A DNA stretch of 64,000 nucleotides, taken from contig NC_134025.1 of NCBI RefSeq assembly GCF_964204645.1, positions 1,493,001 through 1,557,000 of the forward strand. The letters are read 5' to 3'. Of the stretch, positions 1 through 11,301 are shown in pieces. The notes under the pieces are model-generated. The model did no database searches. It was given only the letters and a program-made list of their open reading frames with translations, and was not told where the DNA came from. The translations under genes and the position numbers were made by a program. This stretch comes from Tubulanus polymorphus. Lineage: Eukaryota > Nemertea > Palaeonemertea > Tubulaniformes > Tubulanidae. Positions within the stretch are counted from its first letter, which is position 1; the number at the start of each line of letters is the position of its first letter.

Positions 1-31
1 ATGAATGAATGAATGAATGAATGAATGAATG
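1..31. repeat. (ATGA)n microsatellite
   Basis: Seven to eight tandem ATGA units open the window inside a PLC-beta intron. Tracts of the same tetranucleotide (ATTC on this strand) recur at about 3265-3290 and 7649-7684. Confidence 0.9.
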
Positions 32-110
32 TCCTCGTAGACAATTTTACAATTAGCAGTAAATTATGAACGATGAAATGAATTTCATAATTTGTTTGAA
101 TATTTTCCAG

Positions 111-2661
111 CGAACGTTCGTGTAACGAGATCAAATCAGAAACCGAAGAGAAAGTGCAAACATTAGTGAATCAACATCGAGAAAAAGTGAAAGAGATCGT
201 GTCTGATCAAACTAATGAGTGGTCGGGTTTAGTGAATAGACACATGACCGAAGAGCATTCGATGCGTAAAGAACAGACGAGTCAACAAGCTGATTTACTC
301 AAACAACTCATGAAAGATGCACAGACGAATCAGCTGAAAGAGTTGGATCTAAGACAGGACAAGTAAGGCTAAACAAAAATGATACCTTGTTTCTCCGCAG
401 CGACCGGGTCATTTTTGTAAAATATGATAAAATTTGTAAACAGTTCATTTCTATAGCGGCCGGGTCTGGTATGGTTAAATTGATCACGATTTTAAAAAAA
501 GTAATGTATAGGGTAGATAGACGGCCGGCCGGGTCAACATTTAAGCTCAGCAAAGCGGAGAAACAAGGTATCAATTTTTTTTAGCCTAAGACTGATTTCA
601 CATATAAATCAGGCTTTTCACAGCGGTCACACTAGATATTGTTTTAATTGATGTTTTAGGGAGATGAAAGATTTGAAAGCTCAACAAGCGAAACAGTCGA
701 TTGAGGCCAGTAAAACCGTTATGAATGATAAATCAATTAAAAATAAAGCTGAAAGAGACAGGTTAGTTTCAATGGGAGTGATATTTGTAAATCTGAAAAA
801 GTGTCGACCCGAAGAGAGTCATCGCTTGGCATTTAATACCAGCCAGAGACATCTTTGTCCTATAGCCGATCTTATAATCTAAGACCACTAATCATGACTG
901 TGGAACTGAGCCCTGTTCATTTTTAATCAGTTTGGGGTCAGTTATGAGGTATGCACTTATCTATGAGGATGACCATAGATTCGCCCTATGAACGTATTGT
1001 ATGCATAGTTTTGCTTGTGATACATGCATAATAAAACCCTATACTCTGTAACGGAACCGGCTTGAACTGGATTGTGATGTCAGTTTTTTCACTGCAGACG
1101 GATACGAGAATTAAACGAGAATAATACGAAGAAATTTATCGAAGAAAGAAAACGTCACATAAAGAAACACGCGCGACAAGAGGAACAATTAAATAAAGTT
1201 CACGCTGAACAAACTGAAACATTACACAAATCTATCGAACAGGTAAATTATAACATCCGCTTTATGCAGAGAATTCAATTAAATACTCGAGACTCATAAA
1301 ACTGAGACAGCCCAAACTGAATGCATTAGTAGTTAGTCTAAGCAGGTATCAATCTGCTACCATGAACCATCACACTGAACCATCACACTGTCCCATTGAA
1401 GTTCTGATCACAAGTGTGGACGATCATAAATTGGGGTGATAAAGTATAGAATGTCTGAGAGGTGTAGGTTCTAGGCTGAGAGGGTGCACAGAGCAGGCTG
1501 AGAGGGTGCAGGAGAGTCCAGGCTGAGAGATTGCAGAGTGCAGGCTGAGAGGGTGCACAGAGCAGGCTGAGAGGGGTGCAGGAGAGTGCAGGCTGAGAGG
1601 GTGCACAGAGCAGGCTGAGAGGGTGCAGGAGAGTCCAGGCTGAGAGATTGCAAGACTGCAGGCTGAGAGGGTGCAGAGTGCAGGCTGAGAGGGGTTCAGA
1701 GTGCAGGCTTAGAGGGTGAAGAGTGCAGGCTGAGAGGGGTGCAGGAGCGTGCAGGCTGAGAGGGGTGCAGGAGAGTGCAGGCTGAGAGGGTGCAGAGTGC
1801 AGACTGAGAGGGTGCAGAGTGCAGGCTGAGAGGGGTTCAGAGTGCAGGCTTAGAGGGGTAGAGGGGTGCAGTGTTGTAGGTTCCAGGCTGAGAGTAGTGC
1901 AGTGGTGCTGGTTCCAGGCTGGGTTCATGCTGCAGATTGATAACTATGTTACTACTGTGAATTATTGTTTTAAGCATGTTTAGTACAGATCACTTTGTTT
2001 GTAGTAGTTACATGTATAAATAGAAGGGACCTTTTTGTATTGCTTGTTTTTAGGGAACATTAGATTTAAGTGTTGAATGTTGAGGTGAGATTAGAAAAAA
2101 ATGAATTATTTACTACTAACAATTTAATGATAGTTTTACGTGAGATTCGATATAAATATCTCCTCAATCTAACAACGAACTAACTGTGTATTTATGTGTA
2201 GCCATTTTACCTTCCTCGCGCACAGTACCCAAAATCAGACGCAGGTACAATTTGTGAAATCAATAGAAATTAGAAAAAAGTTGAAAAAATTACGAAATCC
2301 TGAAGTAATCGACTTCATACCTATACCTATATTAACATCAGATCCTAAATACCTGTACATGTACACATATCGTATAGTGTACATGTATATAGCAGCACAT
2401 TTTATTGTTTTTAACCACATTATATTATGAAACCTTCATCACCGATTTCATTGATTTAAATACTAACATCTGTTTGTGTTTTTCGTGATCGTGAATTCAC
2501 CTGTGAAATCAGTCCTGTATAAATGAGGGGGGGGGGGTGAGGAAACTAAAACGTGATCTTCTACTAATTGTTTATGATTTGTATTATTTTAGGAACAGGA
2601 AATGGTTTATCTTTGTCACGAAGAAGCGAAACTTGCAGCGAAGCCGGAAACTGTTATATAA
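111..2661 (+). CDS. PLCB1: Phospholipase C-beta, C-terminal exons (5' partial)
   Basis: These are the last exons of a Gq-effector phospholipase C-beta, which hydrolyses PIP2 to IP3 and diacylglycerol at the plasma membrane. Only the long helical C-terminal domain (membrane and G-alpha-q binding) is in the window; the catalytic X/Y core lies to the left. Exons read as 111-362, 660-761, 1098-1242 and 2593-2658, stop 2659-2661, with consistent phases (2, 2, 0). The exon-3 peptide RIRELNENNTKKFIEERKR closely resembles the PLCB1/Plc21C type of tail as I remember it, so I prefer that orthologue to PLCB4/norpA. The last exon encodes EQEMVYLCHEEAKLAAKPE followed by TVI-stop, which resembles a PDZ ligand (inference). 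An extra small exon in the last intron cannot be excluded. Family assignment is firm; the paralogue is less so. Confidence 0.85.
367..586. mobile_element. PIF/Harbinger (Tourist)-like MITE with TAA target duplication
   Basis: A 220-bp element has imperfect terminal inverted repeats of about 32 bp, beginning GGCTAAA and ending TTTAGCC; an 18-bp inner part (381-398 against 555-572) is perfectly inverted. TAA flanks both ends (364-366 and 587-589), as expected for a 3-bp PIF/Harbinger target duplication. It has no coding capacity. It lies directly in the 5' splice site of the PLC-beta exon ending at 362: the left TAA is part of the GTAA of that donor. Confidence 0.85.
1470..1925. repeat. Minisatellite in last PLC-beta intron
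   Basis: About 450 bp of degenerate tandem repeat built on CAGGCTGAGAGGGTGCAGAG, with unit spacing of roughly 20-30 bp. It creates long Leu/Ser/Pro-rich open frames on the minus strand that I do not regard as genes. It lies between the exons ending at 1242 and starting at 2593. Just upstream, 1345-1362 holds a solo copy of the GCAGGTATCAATCTGC motif seen as an inverted pair at 23303-23396. Confidence 0.9.
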
Positions 2662-2745
2662 AACATAAAATATATAGTAATGATTATTCCTTTTACATCC
2701 GATTGTCAAACCAAATACCGAATCATCAAATACTCTGTCATCATA

Positions 2746-2931
2746 CAGTAGACTGTGCGCTTACCACGGAGCAGATTGCCTCAGACTCTGTTTGCTACAG
2801 AGCTGATTGCCTCAGATTATCACGTACCCGGACTCTGTTTGCCCGATGACCCATTGTCTGCTCCGACTGCTCCGGAATTCAATTGCCACCTCAAAGATCC
2901 ACGAGATCCGAGGCAAATGCGTAGTCTACTG
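2746..2931. mobile_element. Tc1/mariner-type MITE, CAGTAGACT family
   Basis: The element starts CAGTAGACT and ends AGTCTACTG, is flanked by TA on both sides (2744-2745, 2932-2933), and is non-coding. It shares the subterminal motif GATCCGAGGCA with the copy at 45746-45881. It sits about 85 bp after the PLC-beta stop codon, so it probably contributes to the 3' UTR. Confidence 0.75.
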
Positions 2932-4025
2932 TAAGTTTCATTTCATGTTATAGGGGGAGGAGGTATATCATCTAGGATTGTTGTGACCGGTTTTGAAAAG
3001 GGTCCAATTATGATAATATTGTTTGGTTTGTCAGGTTCGAATGTATTTTAACCAGAAAATATTGATAATAATGTATATAGAAATATATAGCTATAATTGT
3101 ACAGTCTAAAAATAGTTTGTAGTTTTTAATTAATGATTAGATAATTATGTTGTTAATTACGAAGAGAGAAATTGTTTGTTTAAAGTAAGCTCTGTACAGC
3201 TAACAGGATATCATTATCTAATGTCTAATGCAGGATGATGAACTATTCATGAAACTTTTGTAGCTCATTCATTCATTCATTCATTCATTATTATAAGTTC
3301 CAAAATTTTGTCAGTGTTGTGTTTTGTTTTATTTAAGAATTTATTTAATGTTGATTTTTCGCGAAAGACGATCTTACATTTCCCTGAAAATGTACGATGA
3401 TTTAGAATGATTTCCATTCTATATCGTACGTTACTAATTTCAGAGGAATGTAATTTTTCGCTGCAAAGAATTGGTTTTTTTTTTTTTCATAAAAGCGCGT
3501 TATTGATAGCGAATGTGGTTTGGTATGATGATTATTTTATATTTTGTAAGATTTTAATTTTGGTTTTGTGGAAGCCACCACCGCGGAAAATCCTCGTGTT
3601 AGAGGATGTACAGGTAGTTCAACTGGTTTGCCAGTAGATGGCACAACGAGCACGATGAAGTGGACACTGCTAAAATATCAAACTACTAAAAATAAAAGAG
3701 TGCTTTCTTTTTGAACAGGTGCTGTAATGTATTATACGATACATGATTATTGTTCATTTGTCTTCTTATGTTTATGTTTTTAGTCCGGTTTCTTTTGCCA
3801 ACTATCTCGCGTATTGTCGTGTCTGACACCGAGGTGTGAACGTCAGAGTCTCGACCGGACAATTATCAAAAGCACTCGAGTTCGACTTGACGTATATCAC
3901 AATGTCGACCATCTCGGAACTAGGCCCGCGCTACGCCTACCGGGTGCTCTACAAATGGTTCACTATATTATCAGACCGCAGTGGTCCACACTAACTTACA
4001 TTTGGAAGTTCACCTCAAGGTGGTA

Positions 4026-4196
4026 CAGTGAAACTCGCTTACCGGTAATTCGTCATTTGGATAAGTCGTCACATATTACTTAGTCATCTTCTCTATGTTT
4101 AGTCTCAATTCGTATTTCCAATTAAATTGACTAAGCTTAAGTCGTTATTTGGATAAGTCATCATCATGACGACTTAGGCCTAAGCGAATTTCACCG
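4026..4196. mobile_element. Tc1/mariner-type MITE, CAGTGAAACTCGCTTA family
   Basis: This 171-bp element has near-identical inverted ends (CAGTGAAACTCGCTTA and TAAGCGAATTTCACCG) and TA on both sides. It carries an internal motif, ATTTGGATAAGTC, repeated within the element. Relatives with TA-flanked ends occur at 43123-43268 and 56731-56875, and internal fragments at about 6385-6490, 16915-17060, 26340-26480 and 27140-27265. Confidence 0.75.
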
Positions 4197-4754
4197 TATA
4201 AGAGTAAAAAGAGATATGATTTGGTCTCTTCAGACGCCTCTTTGAGTAAATCAATACTCAACGTATGTAAAACCTGTTTGTTGTCATACAATTAGACATA
4301 TCTCTTATGTAATGATTTCAGTTCATTTGATACATATCAGAGATCTTCATTTTTTCTTGGATATTTCATTTTTTGCATCTCAGTATTTTGGTTGCTATAA
4401 TGACTCACCTTGTACAACAATGAGCTGATCTCAATACGTATAATATAAAGGGCTATCGCATGAACCGTGTACGTTCAAGACTGAATTTATCAACAAAAAA
4501 AAAACATCTTTGAATTTGTACAGATTTTAAGCATATACTTTATATATATTCTGATAGAATTTGATAGTAGCTTGAAGCCTTTATTAATGAATCTAAATGT
4601 AAACAGTTACAATCTCATTATTTTCATAACCGTGTTGGAAGTTAAAGCTAAGTTGAATACAACAGTCTGAATAAGTCTAACATATTCATGACTTATTTCA
4701 AATGTAGCAAATATCATGGTACCTGAAAACCTGTTAGTTTTAACTGATATTTTT

Positions 4755-4899
4755 TGTGGAACCTCATTACAACGAACTTCAGGGCGCCAGAAAATCTGTT
4801 GTTAAAACCAATAGTTCGTTATATCCGGTTTGTATATCATTACAATAGATGAACTCTCCAGAATAACTGAGGTTATAAGTTTTATGTGAGGTTCCACTG
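4755..4899. mobile_element. Degenerate mariner/pogo-like MITE
   Basis: The ends share GTGGAACCTCA in inverted orientation; the right end reads TGAGGTTCCACTG followed by TA. This resembles the CAGTNGAACCTCG ends common in pogo/mariner MITEs. A solo right end of the same type (ACCGAGGTTCGACTG) is at about 30976-30990. Confidence 0.5.
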
Positions 4900-5389
4900 T
4901 ATCATTTGGATCCACAGTTTGTATCGATGGATCTGTAAAATTTTGGAAGAAATTCACTGAATCAGGAATCACTCATTGTTATTAGTCGATTCTATGATGT
5001 TTTATATGATTCAATGTTGGAGTACAATCAGTTGATTTGTTAATCTGTTTACGATCCTCGTATCTTCCATTTTTATATTTAGTTCATTAAACGAAGCATA
5101 CATTATGCAAACTACAACATTTAATTTACAAACATGATTACGATATTTACTGCCTTGTTTCTCATCTATAATTGTATTGTGCTTTTCTATCGCAGAAATG
5201 ATACATGCTTATATTGTATATAGTTGGGTTAGTAGCAATCATGTTATTGTTATTATATATAGAAGATTATTATTATTCTGTTGTGAATGAGTTTTGGTTG
5301 ATGATTAAACGCTACTGACCCGATTCTTATTCTAGTCATAATTTCTGGAAAATTCAGCTTATTTAGAGAGTATTTGGAGATGTTTGATA

Positions 5390-5665
5390 GACCAGCCGCA
5401 GTGAAGGGACAGTACGGGTCAAAGCTGGTCAGTGGAGAGTCCGTAGCCGGACAGCGAGGAACCATAGATGTCAGAGAGGTCCCCAGCTGGTCCGAATGGG
5501 TCAATTAGGATCCATAGCTGGTTATTATGGGTCGGTATCTGGTCGTTGGTCAATGAGGGTCTATAGCTGGACAGTATAGATCAGGGCGAGACCATTGCTG
5601 GTCAGTATCTGATCGTCCCGAGTTGGACAGTGGTCAGTATAGGTCAATAGCGGCGGGTCAAGGTC
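5390..5665. repeat. Degenerate GGTC-rich tandem repeat
   Basis: Loosely repeated motifs such as AGCTGGTCAGT, ATAGCTGGACAGTAT and GGTCAGTATCTGGTC recur every 20-40 bp. This looks like an old diverged minisatellite in the PLC-beta 3' flank. Confidence 0.5.
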
Positions 5666-6520
5666 GAAACAGCACTCCAAATATTATTACTGCGTTAAGT
5701 GAACACTATTTCAAACAGTTTCCAAATAATAATCATGATTGAGTGAATACAGGTTCTGGTTTATTCATATTTATAGAGGTTTAGATTAATGCAAGCTAAG
5801 CTCTAATAAATTCTTATTTGTGTAACTGATTTGACGTTTACAATATGATGCTTTAACATAAAAACGGCCAGCTTTAAAACCTATGTGTACCGTAAACTAC
5901 TGAAGTATTGGGAAGAGATTTATAATGGAAGCCGATAGTTAACTGTATATCAGATTCAATTCAGCTTTAGTGTCTTTAGAAGTGGCAGTTTTTAATATGA
6001 CATTCTAGAGAATTTAAAGCCCTTTCGACTCGTACGTATAAACTGTGTAATCTAGCGTGATGACGTGTTATCACCTCTCCCTGTCTTTGTCTTTATTCAT
6101 TGTATATTTGATCATAGAGTTGAAAATAAATCTTTCATTCTTGATGTTTCTTAAAAAAGGAAATTTATTTGTTGATCTCACGGAGGAGGAATTCGAGGTG
6201 TGTATCCGTTCCGGGTAGCGCCGGTGTTGAACTAAACCATGACGTAATTAAGTCAAAAAATACATTTTATTTCTTGAAAAAAAAAAACAGCATTTATCAC
6301 AGATCTTTGTTAGAATCACAGCTTAAACGATCAAAAGTATTTGAAATTGCAGTCAAATTCGGGACAAATCATCTATATTTATGTCGATGATTATGTTGAC
6401 GACTTACACTTTTAGTAATTGAATTAGAAATGCAAATTGAGACTCAGAAATAGAGACGACTCGATCAATTTGACGACCTGACGACTCAATCGAGTTTGTA
6501 GAAGATTGTTTCATTCTGAT

Positions 6521-9500
6521 TTATATGAAATCATTAGCGTCAAACACCAATGAGTTGAACCAAGTATCCTTCTCTTCCTCCTCGTCATCTATGCGTGAAT
6601 TCAAATGTAAACCTTCATCGACCTGAAATTAAAAACAAACATTCTACTAAATTCTTCGAGAAAAAACAATCGAAAAAATGTTGACAATATCGAGGTTTAA
6701 CATCGTGAAACCTGTTGAAGATTTGTTCGGTTATTGTTGTCAAACAGTTGTGAGATGATTTGTTTATCGGCAGATTCGATATATTCTATTCCTCCCAGAT
6801 CATCTTGAAACATTGATAGATCATCGTTTATGCACGTAGCGCCCAAATCATCAAACTAACAATAGAAATACAATACATATTGTACATTATTGGTGAAATA
6901 TTCTTCGTGTATTGGTAATACAAATCTCGCAAAGGTTACTCGACGTGGCGATTATATTCTTATACATGTTGTCATCTTCAGTGGATTATCCTGGTGATGA
7001 CTTTATAAGGATAAAGTAGAAACGTTGAATAAACCATTAGCTCAAGTAATATTATCTTTTTCTCATTTCAAGTGTGGGATTTCTTTATCATAAAACCACA
7101 CGGAATCTGATATGATGAAGTTATTTTGATACCATTTCCTTAAAGATGATATTGAGTGACATTTCGGACAATTGAATATCAGAATCTGACACCAAAGCAA
7201 AATTCCATCCAATCTCTATTCTATTCTATTTATGTTTAAATTTAGCAGTACCTGTTCACTGAATGACATTGAATGTTGAAATGTTCGAGCTGATCCAGTT
7301 TCAGAGATAATGTCACCAGTTCGCAGTTGCTGTACCGGGTCCGTAGGAACAGCAGTGCTGGTGGCAGATGAGCCTGTAGAGCCAGCAGTAGTCGTGGCGG
7401 ATGAGCTTGTAGGACCTGCACTAGCTTTGGTAGATGAGCTTGTAGGACCTGCACTAGTTGTGGTAGATGAGCCTGTAGGACCTGCACTAGCTGTGGTAGA
7501 TGAGCTTGTAGGACCAGCACGAGTTGTGGCAGATGAGCCTGTAGGACCTGCACTAGCTGTGGTATCGGTGGTAGTTGTATGGATCTCAGATGGTTCATCT
7601 TCAAACATTACATCCTAATAAAAAATATCCCAAAATACCATTCACCCCATTCATTCATTCATTCATTCATTCATTCATTCATTCACTGTGACGCCGATCA
7701 ACTGATTTCAGATGATGATTTAAACCTGTGATTTTGGTCTTGTAATGAGATGTTTCGTGCTGGCTATATTCCACAGTTGAGTTTCGGTTTTTGATTTCAA
7801 CTGGCTCGCATTGTTTACCTGAAACATCGATCAATATCAATCAGATAGCGAGAGAAGAGAATTGACACATCCTCAAATAACTTACGTTCAAACTGCTGAA
7901 ACAGTTTTGTCTGAATTGCTCATCAGTACTGCGAGTTATAACAGTGTATAAAGACGAGCTTATTGTTGATATCGCTCGTTCATATAATTCCTGTTTCTGA
8001 AGAAACACAAAACATAAGACTTCAGTAGAATGAGACTCATGAAGGGAACCCAAAAACAAATACGAAATTCAGCGACCTATAACCTGGTTTAAATCGCTAC
8101 GATTACTCAGTATTTTATTCAATGAACCCGCGATCGATTTAGAGATTTTTCCTTTATTTCTGTGTTGTAGAAAATGCGGTAGATCATCGCGGAAAGTGTT
8201 CAACATTCCTGCATGAAAACAATATAGACATATTAGGCAAAACATGTTAAATAGGTAGATAGATAGATAGTTGGGAGAGAGAGAGACTGACGTGTGTAAT
8301 CATTTCTATCTGTGAATTTCGTGGTGGTTTCAAATAGTAGAATTAGAAGTATCGTGTACTTGTTGTTCTCATCATCATCATCGTCTTCATCGTCATTATC
8401 ATCTTCATCGATACAGGATGTTACAGGGAACTGTAGATCGCAATGAGATGGAACTAAACAAATAATACGAGTTTTATTTGAGACGCAGTTGAATTTGAAT
8501 AAGAGTTAAATGCCACACTTCGGGACAAATATCAAAAGTCTTTCCGGAGTTCATTGAATTCACTGAAGCCTAAATCGGTGAAATACCTGACAATGAAGTC
8601 GGTTGTTCGATTTTAAGACCGTATTCTTTCAATTTCAACATCTTTATAAAAGGTTGAAATCCGCTGTGTTTATGTGCGGGCATTATCAATGGAATTCCAC
8701 CGGGACCGTAAAATAATAACTAGTATAAAACACAGTCAGGGAAATATCAGAAAATAAAATATACATCATACATATCCATAGATGCTTTAGACATTACTAA
8801 ACGTAGACATGCATAATTAAAAGAATTTCATTATTAATCCATATTTTTTTAGATGTGGCGAATAATCTTTAAGTAAAATAATGAATGGCAAGTCACCGTT
8901 CTATCTGATGATTCAAATTGATTTTCTAGCTTTAGAAACTAGAGGAAGCTCTGAGAATTTCAAACCTCAAAATAGATGTGACGGGTGGCGAAATTGGGAG
9001 ATATTGATATTTTAAACAGGATCAAATGATTGTTTATGAATCGATTTTGAGTAAAGGATACACGTATATTTCTGATAGATCTATGATTGATTAGATGAGA
9101 ATGATGAGGAATGAGAGCTGATGAAACTGATAGTTTTATAGGAAACGTTTTATCGATTAACTTCACACCACAATTCATCAAATGTTTGTTACCGGATTTA
9201 GTTACAATTCTGTCCTCAAAATCATTCCTAAAATATTAGAAAAATAACATACATCAAACATAACACTAATCAGTGGTGGGTCTCAGGAAAGGTGGAGTCC
9301 AAATGAATAGGAAGAGCATCGCAACTGGGGTTCTCTCAACATGTTTGAAGAAATACCGAAATTCCGAGAGGATCGGTGTGAAATTTAGGGTTAACCGATC
9401 TTTGTTTTGAATCAAGACCCTTGAACCCCCCCCCCCTCCTCTCTATACTCGTCCCCTGTTGACATATAAACGTATGCAGTAATGGTATAATGATGATTTA

Positions 9501-10873
9501 CAGTGATTGATTGTGGTGTTGTTCAGTATCAGGCGTGTAATGGTTGCTGTGACACAGTAAGCGATATCGCGATAAAGCGCGTGTTGGTCTCGACGGATTA
9601 AACGTTGTCGATTTTACTGTGCCAAACATATCAAACTCGTACTCGATCAATACCTGCAAATAAATAAAAATGTGAAATCAAAGATGGATGTTGTATGGTG
9701 AATTCATGTAGAATTAGTTGATAGATTCAGCGCTTACTGTACTCCTCAGCAGTTTCAATTTATGCAGATAATCGTGTATGAAGCCACTTTCACGCAACAT
9801 GTGATCTTTCATCTGACAAATCTATAGTCGTTAATATGAAATTTTAAATACAACATGTTGTATCTAAAGAAACAACATAATTTTGAAGAGAATCCAGAAC
9901 TGGAAAATAAGGATTATTCATTTCTGGTGATCTTTTTCTTAAAAGTGCTTCACGACTTGATGCAATCTCTCGAGTTTGACAAAAAAGTTTAACACATAAT
10001 CTATTTTATTTCTTAAAATAAAAAATCGATTAAGGAGTGAATCTGATGAATAAAAACGATTACATACTAAAAAGTGATTCTACCTTTAATATAACAGTGA
10101 AAGCTTCATCACTACAGGGAATGGTGTGAGAATCAATAATCTGAATCGTAGAATCTGGATTCACAAATAATTCTACACATTTCACTTGAGTTCCATCCCG
10201 ACCATTAACATTCACACACTGTCTGGAATCTACCCATAAATTCTGATGATATCGAATCACTTTCTGAAGTGAACTGCAATGATCTATAAAATATAGGCGA
10301 CCGCAGCTGGTTTTATAAACAGCAGACAATAGGCTACGTAGGTCTTTTCGTTTTAGATAAATCTGTTTTATTCAACCACAGATGTAGGAAATGATTTTAT
10401 ATTGCCGTACCTGATATATACCGAGTTAGAGACTCAATCTGTAACTGTTGTCCAACGTAAACGACTACAAAATCAAAAATTCCAAGGGTTTTCAAAATTA
10501 TATTCCTTTAATCTCTTGATTTTCCAAATCTCAGTAAGTACACCAACCTTTCACTTGAAAGATGACGCCTACGTCGGGAACTGTATCTATAGCTTTGATT
10601 TTTATTGATAGCGATTGGTTTTTGGGTGGATTTTTGGATACTTGTAACTCACTCGTTATATATTCCATGACCTTTAATGAAAATAAAAAGACAATCTGTA
10701 TCTGTGTTACCGGGCGGGATCAGTGGGGGAGATCCTGTACATTTCATCGGCTGCCTTTTATTGTGCCCATAGAAGAATTCATTCAACTCGGCATCGTCGC
10801 TGTTTCTTACCTCGACAAGTGCGGTCATTATTGGAAGATGTTCAACATTTACAGAACTAATTTCCGCGCTCAT
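6521..10873 (-). CDS. Unassigned 15-exon gene; tentative TOP6BL (TOPOVIBL)-like meiotic protein
   Basis: Fifteen exons join in consistent phase into about 711 codons: 10873-10711, 10580-10548, 10464-10411, 10343-10084, 9812-9738, 9653-9502, 9227-9062, 8719-8587, 8453-8292, 8208-8084, 7996-7886, 7818-7726, 7614-7252, 6855-6712, 6622-6521. The end of exon 7 (9062) is the least certain; exon 2 may start 6 bp earlier. No signal peptide or membrane segment is seen. The N-terminal ~430 residues look like mixed alpha/beta fold (e.g. LLFYGPGGIPLIMPAHKHSG); then come an acidic run, two helical exons (KQELYERAISTISSSLYTVI), a 12-residue Ser/Thr/Gly/Pro repeat linker, and an acidic tail ending DTWFNSLVFDANDFI. 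Length, linker and a C-terminal Trp motif recall TOP6BL, whose tail binds REC114, but I see no residue-level proof. The gene model is solid; the identity is a guess. Confidence 0.8.
7350..7565 (-). repeat. Coding 36-bp minisatellite in exon 13
   Basis: About six 36-bp units lie in frame within exon 13 of the minus-strand gene. They encode 12-residue repeats of the type SAGPTGSSTTT, varying Gly/Ser and Thr/Ala. The result is a low-complexity, probably disordered Ser/Thr-rich linker between the helical part and the acidic tail. Copy number is likely polymorphic (inference). Confidence 0.9.
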
Positions 10874-11301
10874 TTTACCTTTGAAATAGCGGGGAATATA
10901 CGTTTAAGTTAATAAGGTTTTCTTTTAACGTTTTGTATCTGTTTATGAGGATGAGAAATAACTCATAAACTCAAAAGGAATGTAAACATTGAACTGTCAA
11001 ATCTATAGAGCGATCCACGTGCTTCTCTCTGTTTACAAACAAAACACCCAGCGCCACCTCTCAGTTCCTACTGGTCGATTCACGCATCAACTCTCTAAAA
11101 AGTGTCTGCTATCATATCTAATATCGTTATATCATAGTTTCTACCCCAAAGGCTTCAGTATTGAGTAAATATCGTTGAAAATATGAATTAAAACTTTATG
11201 CTGTCGCGAGTCTGCTAATTAGCGCAGTGCATTGTGGTCGTTATGATGACGTCACAAGCTGTGAGATTCAAAAATAAAAACAAAAACACGTGGCGTTCAT
11301 A
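10874..11301. promoter_or_regulatory. Head-to-head promoter with CRE and E-boxes
   Basis: Only 428 bp separate the start codons of two divergent genes. The interval holds a perfect CRE palindrome TGACGTCA at 11247-11254 and two CACGTG boxes at 11016-11021 and 11287-11292; no TATA box is obvious. CREB/ATF sites in divergent TATA-less promoters are common and can serve both directions. Joint regulation is inference. Confidence 0.6.

Larger units (their letters stand above)
2662..6520. other. PLC-beta 3' UTR and convergent intergenic region
   Basis: No convincing gene lies here. The stretch holds the PLC-beta 3' UTR, three MITEs (listed separately), an ATTC tract at 3265-3290, and candidate poly(A) signals. 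Plus-strand AATAAA occurs at 3691-3696 and 6125-6130; minus-strand AATAAA occurs at 6266-6271 and 6164-6169 for the convergent gene. The two genes may therefore end within a few hundred bases of each other or overlap. A degenerate fragment of the 4026-4196 MITE family in reverse orientation lies at about 6385-6490. Confidence 0.6.

Noticed and set aside
1383-1928. Long Leu/Ser/Pro/His-rich minus-strand open frame
   Set aside because: It consists only of minisatellite units inside a PLC-beta intron; the low-complexity composition comes from the repeat.
2202-2244. Possible extra PLC-beta exon between GTGTAG and GTACAA
   Set aside because: Its length does not keep phase between the exons ending at 1242 and starting at 2593; direct joining gives a better tail.
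6991-7024. Canonical hammerhead ribozyme
   Set aside because: The core has extra bases (CTGGTGATGA, TAGAAAC) and no clear stem I/III closure, so only a resemblance is claimed.
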